Translations under genes and position numbers: made by a program
Part shown: in pieces, positions 1-5,547 of the stretch
Layout of the letters: every line of letters starts with the position of its first letter
Numbering within the stretch: the stretch's first letter is position 1
The notes under the pieces: generated by a model
Seen by the model: the letters and a program-made list of their open reading frames with translations, nothing else
Told to the model about the DNA's origin: nothing
Database searches by the model: none
NCBI GenBank assembly: GCA_946006915.1
Contig: CAMFZK010000069.1
Span: 1-5,547 of the forward strand
Origin: an uncultured Clostridia bacterium
GTDB taxonomy: Bacteria; Bacillota; Clostridia; Oscillospirales; Acutalibacteraceae
DNA length: 5,547 bases
Direction: 5' to 3'

Positions 1-864
1 GAGCAGGGAATTATCGGTCAGGAAATTACAATGTATGACGATAGCCCCGCTTGGCGTGTTATGTTTAATATGCTTCTCGCTATGTACAAAAACCACCCAG
101 TAAGGATTGATATTGCCGGCACGGTTGAGTCTATTTCCCACATAAACGCCGATTTGCTTTATAAATGCTACAACACCTTTTACAACCCGAGCAATATGTT
201 TATTTGTATTGCAGGCAATGTTGAAACCGAAAAGGTTTTGGAAATTATAAATAACGGCATTAAACAAACCGAAAAAAAGCAGATTGAACGCATTATGCCG
301 ACAGAACAAGCAGGGGTTGTGACCGATTATGTAGAGCAATCCCTTGAAGTGGCACAACCCATCTTCTGTTTCGGTTACAAGGAAAACGCAGACCGAAAAC
401 CCACCGTTAAAGAGCGGGTTTGCACCGGAATTTTGCTTGAAATGATAGCGGGTGATGCTTCGCCCCTTTACGAAGAACTTATAAACGAGGGACTTATTAA
501 CGATGAGTTTTCGTTTGAATACTTCACAGGTCCCGGATATTCCGCCGTTATTTTTGAGGGTGAATCCCAAAACCCGAAAAAGGTTGCCGAAAAAATTAAG
601 CAGGAAATTGAACGTCTTAAAACCGAGGGGATTAACAAAAAACTGTTTTCCGCCGTGCGTTGCGGAATGTACGGCAACGCAATACGGGTTTTCAACAGCG
701 TAGAGGGTATTGCAATGCAGTTTGTGGACTGTGCCACAAACGGTTCGGGACTTTTTGACGAAATTAAATATTTAAAATCGGTTACCGCCGAAGATGTTTA
801 CAAACGGCTTAATCTTTTGGAGAATGACAAAACGGTGCTTTCGGTTATAAACCCTAAAGAGTGA
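1..864 (+). CDS. ymfH: M16 family zinc peptidase, YmfH-like (EF-P modification associated), 5' end missing
   Basis: The reading frame is open from base 1 to the TGA at 862-864, giving 287 visible residues. The gene starts upstream of the window, and the Met at base 31 is internal. The visible part opens with EQGIIGQEI. Its two glutamates (visible residues 1 and 8) have the 7-residue spacing of the M16 motif that supplies the third zinc ligand. The HxxEH motif that should precede it lies outside the window. Next come HPVRIDIAGTVESI (residues 32-45) and CYNTFYNPSNM (56-66), typical of YmfH proteins, and then the C-terminal M16 domain. The family is about 430 residues long, so roughly 140 are missing. 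In Bacillus subtilis, YmfH and its partner YmfF are among the genes needed for 5-aminopentanol modification of elongation factor P; whether that holds here is inference. The protein is probably cytosolic. A ymfF partner would be expected just upstream. The stop codon lies 10 nt before lgt, so the two are probably co-transcribed. Confidence 0.85.
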   Translation, partial: EQGIIGQEITMYDDSPAWRVMFNMLLAMYKNHPVRIDIAGTVESISHINADLLYKCYNTFYNPSNMFICIAGNVETEKVLEIINNGIKQTEKKQIERIMPTEQAGVVTDYVEQSLEVAQPIFCFGYKENADRKPTVKERVCTGILLEMIAGDASPLYEELINEGLINDEFSFEYFTGPGYSAVIFEGESQNPKKVAEKIKQEIERLKTEGINKKLFSAVRCGMYGNAIRVFNSVEGIAMQFVDCATNGSGLFDEIKYLKSVTAEDVYKRLNLLENDKTVLSVINPKE

Positions 865-867
865 GGA
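863..867 (+). promoter_or_regulatory. Ribosome binding site of lgt
   Basis: GAGGA lies 7 nt before the ATG at 875 and overlaps the TGA stop of the M16 peptidase gene. The site therefore lies partly inside the upstream gene, which fits translational coupling. Confidence 0.7.
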
Positions 868-874
868 ATTTAAA

Positions 875-1741
875 ATGACATATAATGTTACTATTTTCGG
901 TATTCATTTAAAGTTAAGCCCTATTGCGTTTTCTATACCTTTAGGCAGTAGGCATTGGGATATTTACTGGTACGGAATTATAATTGCAACCGGCTTTTTG
1001 CTGGCGCTGATATATGCCACAAAAAATGCCAAGCGGTTTGGAATAGATACCGACCGTATGCTTGACATTGTGCTGGTTGTAACCCCTGTTGCCATACTTT
1101 CGGCAAGGACGTATTACGTAATATTTGACGGCGAAAAATTAAACGGAATAGGTGACTTTTTCGGTTTTGGGGATTCTTCGGGTTTTTCGGGAATTGCCAT
1201 TTACGGTGGTGTTATAGGCGCATTTGTTTCGGGCTTTATAATGTGTAAAATACGCAAAGTAAACGTTAGGGATATGTTCGATTTAGCGTCGCTCGGTTTT
1301 CTTATCGGTCAGGGTGTCGGCCGTTGGGGTAACTTTGTAAACCAAGAGGCATACGGCAGTTTTACAAACAGCAGTTTTTGGGGAATGCAGAGTGAGCGGA
1401 CAATCCGTGAAATGGGCGAAGGACTTGTGCACCCTTGCTTTTTGTATGAATCGGTTTGGTGCATTGCCGGTTTCCTTTTAATAAACCGTTTAAGCCGTAA
1501 CCGCAAATTCAGCGGTGAAACATTTTTAATGTACTGTGCGTGGTACGGTTTTGGCAGGGGCTTTATCGAACTTTTAAGGACCGACAGTTTGATGTTGGGA
1601 AACATAAAGGTTTCCTGCCTTTTAGCGTTTGTACTTTGTATTACAAGCGTTACCGCTATTGTTTTAATCAGAAGAAAAATAAAACCGGAAGAAGGGTATG
1701 TAAGCCAATTTTCCGAAAATGCGGAGGAAGAAAATGTATAA
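875..1741 (+). CDS. lgt: Prolipoprotein diacylglyceryl transferase Lgt
   Basis: Integral membrane enzyme that moves diacylglycerol from phosphatidylglycerol onto the lipobox cysteine of exported prolipoproteins, the first step of lipoprotein maturation. Its 288 residues match the usual family length. The Lgt signature GRWGNFVNQEAYG is at residues 149-161; R150, N153 and E158 align with E. coli R143, N146 and E151. YGFGRGFIELLRTDSL at 224-239 carries Y224 and R228, matching E. coli Y235 and R239. HPCFLYES at 186-193 is another family block. Several hydrophobic segments (around 32-50, 64-83, 107-124, 194-204 and 243-265) fit a multi-pass protein, followed by an acidic cytosolic tail. The position of E. 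coli H103 is Tyr110 here (IAIYGGVIGA). The ATG at 875 has a good ribosome binding site. The 3' end overlaps folD by 8 nt. The last gene of the same run encodes a probable Lgt substrate. Confidence 0.96.
   Translation: MTYNVTIFGIHLKLSPIAFSIPLGSRHWDIYWYGIIIATGFLLALIYATKNAKRFGIDTDRMLDIVLVVTPVAILSARTYYVIFDGEKLNGIGDFFGFGDSSGFSGIAIYGGVIGAFVSGFIMCKIRKVNVRDMFDLASLGFLIGQGVGRWGNFVNQEAYGSFTNSSFWGMQSERTIREMGEGLVHPCFLYESVWCIAGFLLINRLSRNRKFSGETFLMYCAWYGFGRGFIELLRTDSLMLGNIKVSCLLAFVLCITSVTAIVLIRRKIKPEEGYVSQFSENAEEENV
1723..1730 (+). promoter_or_regulatory. Ribosome binding site deciding the folD start
   Basis: GGAGGAAG lies at 1723-1730, and its GGAGG core ends 6 nt before the ATG at 1734. An earlier in-frame ATG at 1719 would lie upstream of this site and would add the atypical residues MRRKK. 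The site therefore favours 1734. It lies inside the 3' end of lgt. Confidence 0.85.
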
Positions 1742-2585
1742 AATTATTGACGGTAAAGTGATTTCGGCAAGCGTTAAAGAACGTGTTAAATGCGAAGTTG
1801 AAAAATTAAAACAAAATGGAATATCGGTTGGACTTGCGGTTATTATAGTGGGCGAAGACCCTGCTTCTAAAGTTTATGTTGCAAACAAGAAAAAGGCGTG
1901 CGAGGCACTCGGCATTATTTCGGAGGAGTATGCCCTGCCCGAAAACACAACAATGCAAGAACTTTTAGCCCTTATTGATACTTTAAACAAAAAACCGACC
2001 GTTAACGGTATTCTTTGCCAGTTGCCGCTGCCGAAACACCTTGACGAGCAGATGGTTATAAACGCAATTTCGCCCGAAAAGGACGTGGACGCATTCCACC
2101 CCGCAAACGTGGGCAAAATAATGCAGGGTGATTTTGATTTTGTGCCTTGCACCCCTGCGGGAATTATGGAAATGTTAGATTACGAGGGTATAGATATTGC
2201 GGGTAAAACCTGCGTTGTAATCGGTCGTTCCAACATTGTAGGAAAACCGATGGGTATGCTTTTGCTTCACAAAAACGGTACGGTTACAATTTGCCATTCC
2301 AAAACCCAAAATTTAAAAGAAGTTTGTGCGTCGGCAGATATTCTTGTGGCTGCGGTGGGAAGACCTAACTTTGTAACTGCGGATATGGTTAAAGAAAATG
2401 CGGTTGTAATTGACGTTGGCATTAACCGTGTGGACGGTAAACTTGTGGGCGATGTTAATTTTGACGCCGTAAAGGACAAATGCTCGGCTATTACCCCCGT
2501 TCCCGGCGGTGTAGGGCCTATGACCATTGCAATGCTTATGCAAAATACCGTCACTGCGGCAAAAAAGCAAAATAAGGTGATTTAA
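1734..2585 (+). CDS. folD: Bifunctional methylenetetrahydrofolate dehydrogenase / methenyltetrahydrofolate cyclohydrolase FolD
   Basis: Cytosolic enzyme of one-carbon metabolism. It interconverts 5,10-methylene-THF, 5,10-methenyl-THF and 10-formyl-THF, which feed purine, formyl-Met and thymidylate synthesis. The 283 residues from the ATG at 1734 match the family length of about 280-290. The catalytic block SKVYVANKKKAC (residues 45-56) holds Y48 and K52, equivalent to E. coli Y50 and K54. CQLPLP (95-100) holds Q96, and KDVDAFHPANVG (116-127) holds D119, equivalent to Q98 and D121. The NAD(P)-binding loop GRSNIVGKPM is at 164-173, and the C-terminal signature PVPGGVGPMT is at 255-264. All key residues are present, so the enzyme should be active. 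The start overlaps the end of lgt by 8 nt, and the next gene begins on the base after the TAA stop, so translation of the three is probably coupled. Confidence 0.97.
   Translation: MYKIIDGKVISASVKERVKCEVEKLKQNGISVGLAVIIVGEDPASKVYVANKKKACEALGIISEEYALPENTTMQELLALIDTLNKKPTVNGILCQLPLPKHLDEQMVINAISPEKDVDAFHPANVGKIMQGDFDFVPCTPAGIMEMLDYEGIDIAGKTCVVIGRSNIVGKPMGMLLLHKNGTVTICHSKTQNLKEVCASADILVAAVGRPNFVTADMVKENAVVIDVGINRVDGKLVGDVNFDAVKDKCSAITPVPGGVGPMTIAMLMQNTVTAAKKQNKVI
2574..2580 (+). promoter_or_regulatory. Ribosome binding site supporting a TTG start at 2586
   Basis: AAGGTGA lies 5 nt before TTG 2586-2588, inside the last codons of folD. No ATG or GTG suits this site, so it supports the TTG as a true start. 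Confidence 0.7.
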
Positions 2586-3221
2586 TTGTATAAAAAGTTT
2601 ATTGTAATTATTTCGGTTTTGGTTCTGCTTTTTTCGGTTAATGTTTCGGCTTTGAAGGTAAGCGATGATTTTTACGTTTACGGCAAGCAAACAAAAGAAC
2701 TTTCAAAAATATTTAATATGACCGAAAAGGAACTCGAAAATTATTGCAAACAAAATAATATTACCTTTTTGGCGGCAGATAAAGAAAACGCCCGACAAAT
2801 AAGAAAAACCGAAATTACCGATAATTTTTCAAAAAAAATCGGCAGTTTTTCGGCTCTTGAGGATAGTGAAATCCTCCTGCTTACGGGTGATATCAGCGGT
2901 TTTTCGGACGTAAAAGGCGAAGTTATCGGCAAAAACGGCAAAAAGTATTTAAAAACCGAAGTTAAAACTAAAGACAGCGGCGGGGAATACCTTTTAACAC
3001 AGTATGTAACGGTGGAAAATTCCGTAAAAACCGTTTTGAGTTTTTACACGGCAAAGGATGTAAGCACCGACTACATAGAAAAGGTTTTTTCTTCGGAATC
3101 GGGTTCAAAAACTTTGGCTTTAAGGGTTATTGTGGCATTGGGAATAGCGCTTTTTTCCGCTTTTGCCCTTGCGATTTTAGGTTTAATTATTAAAGATACA
3201 TTTTTCAAAAAGGAAGTATAA
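2586..3221 (+). CDS. Unrecognised exported protein with signal peptide and C-terminal membrane anchor
   Basis: I do not recognise this 211-residue protein. It starts at a TTG directly abutting the folD stop, with a good ribosome binding site 5 nt upstream. The first 22 residues form a signal peptide: two lysines at positions 3-4, a hydrophobic core from 5 to about 18, and a likely signal peptidase I site after VSA (20-22). The middle, about 23-176, is hydrophilic and rich in lysine, glutamate and serine. One part (about 37-72) looks helical and includes FNMTEKELENYC. A second hydrophobic stretch at about 178-202 is followed by a lysine-rich tail (KDTFFKKEV), predicting a type I topology with the main domain outside the cell. 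No catalytic motif stands out. The only cysteine is C54. The spacing to folD suggests coupled translation, not shared function. A conserved clostridial envelope protein is plausible, but its role is unknown. Confidence 0.85.
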   Translation: MYKKFIVIISVLVLLFSVNVSALKVSDDFYVYGKQTKELSKIFNMTEKELENYCKQNNITFLAADKENARQIRKTEITDNFSKKIGSFSALEDSEILLLTGDISGFSDVKGEVIGKNGKKYLKTEVKTKDSGGEYLLTQYVTVENSVKTVLSFYTAKDVSTDYIEKVFSSESGSKTLALRVIVALGIALFSAFALAILGLIIKDTFFKKEV

Positions 3222-3251
3222 AACTTGCAGTTAGCGGAGAATAACCCAGAG

Positions 3252-3257
3252 AAAGGA
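3252..3257 (+). promoter_or_regulatory. Ribosome binding site before the lipoprotein gene, with ambiguous spacing
   Basis: AAAGGA is 10 nt from the TTG at 3268, which opens the lipoprotein frame. It is only 5 nt from an ATG at 3263, which is out of frame and meets a TGA after one codon. The spacing therefore suits the ATG at least as well as the TTG. Confidence 0.55.
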
Positions 3258-3267
3258 CTGTTATGTT

Positions 3268-3678
3268 TTGAAGAAAACTGTAGTTGTAACTATCTTTATT
3301 CTGTTGATTTGTTTTATATCTGCTTGCAACAAGCAGGAAACCAAAAATGTTATGTTGCCTGATGTGCAGGAAATAGAATATATGTACTTTGTTGTTGGTG
3401 ATGAGTGTAAAACGGTTGAGGATAAAGAACAAATAAAACTTATTTTGTCCGAACTCTCGAACGCGGAAATAAGCAATTTGCAAAGTTTAAATGATACCCC
3501 GCAAACTGAAAGTTATATAAAAATCACATTTGAAACATCCAAAGGTATAAGTTCAAATACTGTTTATTTATATGAAAAAGAATATAAGTTTTATTTAGAA
3601 CAACCGTATCACGGGATTTTTAAGATTAAAGAGAAAGCTTATAATAGCATTGTTGAAAAGATAAAAGCAGAACAATGA
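3268..3678 (+). CDS. Small lipoprotein, DUF5301-like
   Basis: The predicted product has 136 residues. The N-terminus is a lipoprotein signal peptide: K2 and K3, a hydrophobic core at 4-16, and a lipobox ISAC at 17-20 with Cys20 as the acylated residue. The mature form would be a cell-surface lipoprotein of 117 residues, lipidated by an enzyme such as the Lgt encoded upstream. The mature part has the sense of a small alpha/beta domain: a strand with YMYFVVGDE (38-46), a helix around EDKEQIKLILSELSNAE (51-67), YIKITFET (83-90), then FYLEQPYHGIFKI (108-120). From memory, the EQPYxGI-type ending and overall order resemble DUF5301 proteins of Firmicutes; function is unknown. The TTG start at 3268 is the only one that keeps the whole signal peptide in frame. 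By hand count the GC content over 3301-3660 is about 31%, lower than folD (about 44% over 2101-2280). The gene follows its neighbour by 46 nt with no terminator visible between them. Confidence 0.82.
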   Translation: MKKTVVVTIFILLICFISACNKQETKNVMLPDVQEIEYMYFVVGDECKTVEDKEQIKLILSELSNAEISNLQSLNDTPQTESYIKITFETSKGISSNTVYLYEKEYKFYLEQPYHGIFKIKEKAYNSIVEKIKAEQ

Positions 3679-3708
3679 TTTAATAACAAAGTTGTTGGTT
3701 ATATGCGT

Positions 3709-3737
3709 TTGCGAAAGATTATAAGGTACGGTATAAT
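3709..3737 (+). promoter_or_regulatory. Sigma-A-like promoter sequence just before the terminator hairpin
   Basis: TTGCGA (3709-3714, 4 of 6 consensus bases) is separated by exactly 17 nt from a perfect TATAAT (3732-3737). The predicted start of transcription, about base 3744, falls on the first bases of the hairpin at 3743-3775. Transcription would run rightward, antisense to the 3' end of secA. No convincing gene follows, so this may be chance or a small RNA promoter. Confidence 0.35.
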
Positions 3738-3742
3738 GTATC

Positions 3743-3777
3743 AACCGCCTCCCTTTACACACAAGGGAGGCGGTTTT
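3743..3777 (+). terminator. Rho-independent terminator between convergent genes, possibly bidirectional
   Basis: Perfect 13-bp inverted repeat: AACCGCCTCCCTT (3743-3755) and AAGGGAGGCGGTT (3763-3775), with a 7-nt loop (3756-3762). Eight of the 13 pairs are G-C. On the + strand the stem runs into TTTT (3774-3777), so it should end the lgt-folD-lipoprotein transcript, 64 nt after the lipoprotein stop. On the - strand it lies 22 nt past the secA stop and is preceded by AAAA, but the following tail (TTGATACATTAT) has a poor U-tract. Termination of secA here is therefore likely but weaker. No other terminator is visible for either side. Confidence 0.85.
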
Positions 3778-3797
3778 ATGCAATGTGCCTTTTTGTT

Positions 3798-5547
3798 TTA
3801 GTCCATATCTTTTCCGCAGCAGCGTTTATATTTTTTACCGCTGCCGCAAGGGCAAAGTGCGTTTTTGCCTACAACACCCTTGCCTTTTACCGTTTGAGGT
3901 TTGCCTTCGCTTGTTTCGTTGGCAACCTTTTCACGCTTGACTTCTTCGTTTTTGCGAACCCTTACCGACAAAACAAGTTTTGCGGTTTGTTCACGGATTG
4001 CGTTGGTCATTGCCTCAAACATATCGTAACTGTCATTACGGTACTCAACAACAGGGTCGTGCTGACCGTAAGCACGAAGACCTATACCCTGGCGCAATTG
4101 GTCCATAGCGTCAATATGGTCCATCCAGTTAGTGTCAACACAGCGAAGCAACATAACACGCTCAATTTCACGCATCATATCGTGTCCGAATTCGGCTTCA
4201 CGTGCCTCGTAAATCTCGTGCGCCCTGTCTTTAAGCGACTGTGCAACCTCTTGCTTTGAAGTGTTGCCGAGTTCGACAGAATTAAACCGTAAATCTTCGG
4301 GCGTGGTTATCCAACCCAAGAAATAGTCACGAAGTCCCTTCAAATCCCAATTATCGTGAACCGCATCGTCATTTAAGAAGATAGAACAGTAAGCGTCCAC
4401 CGTTTCGTCAATCATCCTAATAACTGTTTCTTTAAGGTCTTCACCGTCAAGCACCTTGTTACGCTGGGTGTAAATAAGTTCACGCTGTTTGTTCATAACA
4501 TCGTCATACTGCAAGGTGTTTTTACGGATAGAGAAGTTCATACCCTCTTTCTTCTTTTGGGCGCTTTCAATGGTTTTGGAAAGCATACTGCTTTCAAGCG
4601 GAACATTTTCGTCCACCCTCATAGTGTCCATCAAGGTTGAAATACGTTCCCCGCCGAAAAGACGCATAAGGTCATCTTCCAAAGATACAAAGAACTGGGT
4701 GTTACCGGGGTCGCCCTGACGTCCCGCACGGCCTCTTAACTGGTTGTCAATTCGTCTTGAATCGTGGCGTTCGGTACCGATAATGCAAAGACCGCCTGCG
4801 TTTCGTACTTTTTCTGCTTCGGGGGCAATTTCTGCTTTGAATTTGTTGTAATATTCGGTGTATTTGTCCCTTGCCGCTAAAATTTCGGGGTCCTCGGTTT
4901 CGGCGAAACCGGTTGCCTCTACAATCATTTCTTCACCGAGTCCGTCATGCCGTAAAGCCGATTTTGCAAGGTATTCGGCATTGCCGCCAAGCATAATATC
5001 AGTACCGCGTCCCGCCATATTGGTGGCAATGGTAACTGCACCTAATTTACCTGCCTGGGCGATAATCTCCGCCTCTTTTTCGTGGTGCTTTGCGTTAAGT
5101 ACGTTGTGCTTAATGCCTTTTCTTTTAAGCATTGCCGACAAAAGTTCCGACTTTTCAATAGTAACCGTACCCACAAGCACGGGTTGACCTTTTTTATTCG
5201 CCTCGGCAATTTTTTCTATCACCGCCTCAAACTTGGCTTTTTCGGTTTTGAAAACCACATCGTTTTGGTCTATACGGGCAATCGGTTTGTTGGTGGGAAT
5301 TTCAATAACGTCCAACTTGTAAATTTGCTGAAATTCGGCTTCTTCGGTCATTGCAGTACCTGTCATACCCGAAAGTTTGTTGTAAAGGCGGAAGAAGTTC
5401 TGGAAAGTAATGGTAGCAAGGGTTTTAGACTCTTTTGCAACCTTTACACCCTCTTTTGCCTCAATTGCTTGGTGCAAACCCTCGTTATATCTCCGTCCGA
5501 ACATAAGTCGGCCTGTAAATTCGTCTACAATAATAACTTCGCCGTCT
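3798..5547 (-). CDS. secA: Preprotein translocase ATPase SecA, N-terminal part outside the window
   Basis: SecA is the motor ATPase that pushes preproteins through SecYEG. The frame is open from the right edge to the TAA at 3800-3798, showing 582 residues. The family has about 850-950, so roughly the first 330, including Walker A and the DEAD-box region of NBD1, are missing. The Met at 5504 is internal, since DGEVIIVDEFTGRL, a conserved SecA block, precedes it in frame. Going toward the C-terminus, the visible blocks are GRRYNEGLHQAIEAKEGV (near the edge), SGMTGT (5355-5372), the NBD2 motif TNMAGRGTDI (4995-5024), the arginine-finger motif QLRGRAGRQGDPG (4704-4742), helical scaffold blocks such as YDDVMNKQRELIYTQRN, and LRAYGQHDPVVEYR of the helical wing region. 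A charged linker leads to a C-terminal SEC-C zinc motif CPCGSGKKYKRCC (3816-3854), the type that binds SecB or ribosomes in other species. No visible key residue is missing. The gene is convergent with the lgt-folD run. Confidence 0.97.
   Translation of the reverse strand, partial: DGEVIIVDEFTGRLMFGRRYNEGLHQAIEAKEGVKVAKESKTLATITFQNFFRLYNKLSGMTGTAMTEEAEFQQIYKLDVIEIPTNKPIARIDQNDVVFKTEKAKFEAVIEKIAEANKKGQPVLVGTVTIEKSELLSAMLKRKGIKHNVLNAKHHEKEAEIIAQAGKLGAVTIATNMAGRGTDIMLGGNAEYLAKSALRHDGLGEEMIVEATGFAETEDPEILAARDKYTEYYNKFKAEIAPEAEKVRNAGGLCIIGTERHDSRRIDNQLRGRAGRQGDPGNTQFFVSLEDDLMRLFGGERISTLMDTMRVDENVPLESSMLSKTIESAQKKKEGMNFSIRKNTLQYDDVMNKQRELIYTQRNKVLDGEDLKETVIRMIDETVDAYCSIFLNDDAVHDNWDLKGLRDYFLGWITTPEDLRFNSVELGNTSKQEVAQSLKDRAHEIYEAREAEFGHDMMREIERVMLLRCVDTNWMDHIDAMDQLRQGIGLRAYGQHDPVVEYRNDSYDMFEAMTNAIREQTAKLVLSVRVRKNEEVKREKVANETSEGKPQTVKGKGVVGKNALCPCGSGKKYKRCCGKDMD

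Noticed and set aside
31..864. Met at 31 as the start of the M16 peptidase
   Set aside because: The frame is open to base 1, and the residues before it (EQGIIGQEI) are a conserved part of the family. The gene is cut by the window edge.
1719..1733. ATG at 1719 as the folD start
   Set aside because: The strong GGAGGAAG lies after this ATG and 6 nt before the ATG at 1734, and FolD proteins typically begin close to the IIDGK segment.
1309..2690. Several - strand ORFs of 90-125 residues opposite lgt, folD and the following gene
   Set aside because: They lie opposite confidently identified coding sequence, overlap each other in different frames and show no family motif.
3640..3645. TATAAT inside the end of the lipoprotein gene
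   Set aside because: No acceptable -35 sequence is found about 17 nt upstream; expected by chance in AT-rich coding sequence.
3682..3702. Imperfect inverted repeat ATAAC ... GTTAT just after the lipoprotein stop
   Set aside because: The arms are only 5 bp, AT-rich and separated by 11 nt, with no U-tract; too weak for a terminator or operator.
3816..3854. CC instead of CH at the end of the SecA zinc motif
   Set aside because: Both forms of the SEC-C motif are common in bacteria, so this is ordinary variation.
3783..4259. 158-residue + strand ORF opposite the 3' end of secA
   Set aside because: It lies wholly on the complement of well-conserved secA codons. Its cysteine- and phenylalanine-rich product looks like an antisense shadow. 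The promoter-like sequence upstream is noted separately but does not make this a gene.
4489..5187. + strand ORFs of 76 and 109 residues (4489-4719 and 4858-5187) opposite secA
   Set aside because: Serine- and proline-rich antisense shadows with no ribosome binding site or recognisable motif.
3798..5504. Met at 5504 as the start of a short SecA
   Set aside because: In-frame conserved SecA sequence (DGEVIIVDEFTGRL) continues to the window edge. This Met lies inside the conserved block.

Overview
The window looks like a chromosomal segment of a low-to-moderate GC Gram-positive bacterium, most likely a member of the Clostridia (Bacillota). This rests on three things: a YmfH-type M16 peptidase linked to EF-P modification in Bacillus, Shine-Dalgarno sequences of the Bacillota type with TTG starts, and a SecA sequence of clostridial character. 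The assignment comes from family recognition, not from a search. I see no rRNA, tRNA, CRISPR array, transposase, phage gene or integration site.

Layout. Bases 1-3678 carry five genes on the + strand, packed tightly enough to be one transcription unit: the 3' two thirds of an M16 peptidase gene (ymfH-like), lgt (prolipoprotein diacylglyceryl transferase), folD (methylene-THF dehydrogenase/cyclohydrolase), an unrecognised secreted or membrane-anchored protein, and a small AT-rich lipoprotein resembling DUF5301 proteins. Junctions are 10 nt (ymfH-lgt), an 8-nt overlap (lgt-folD), 0 nt (folD-hypothetical) and 46 nt (hypothetical-lipoprotein). Bases 3679-3797 are a 119-nt gap between convergent genes. 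It holds a near-consensus promoter-like sequence and a perfect 13-bp terminator hairpin. From 3798 to the right edge runs the C-terminal two thirds of secA on the - strand.

How the genes fit together. SecA exports preproteins, Lgt lipidates exported lipoproteins, and the last gene of the + strand run encodes a lipoprotein that would be a substrate of both. FolD supplies one-carbon folates. The M16 protein belongs to a family tied to EF-P 5-aminopentanol modification. These are mostly housekeeping functions, and I see no defence, mobile or biosynthetic system. The least explained parts are the two small exported proteins (2586-3221 and 3268-3678) and the compact promoter/hairpin element at 3709-3777.
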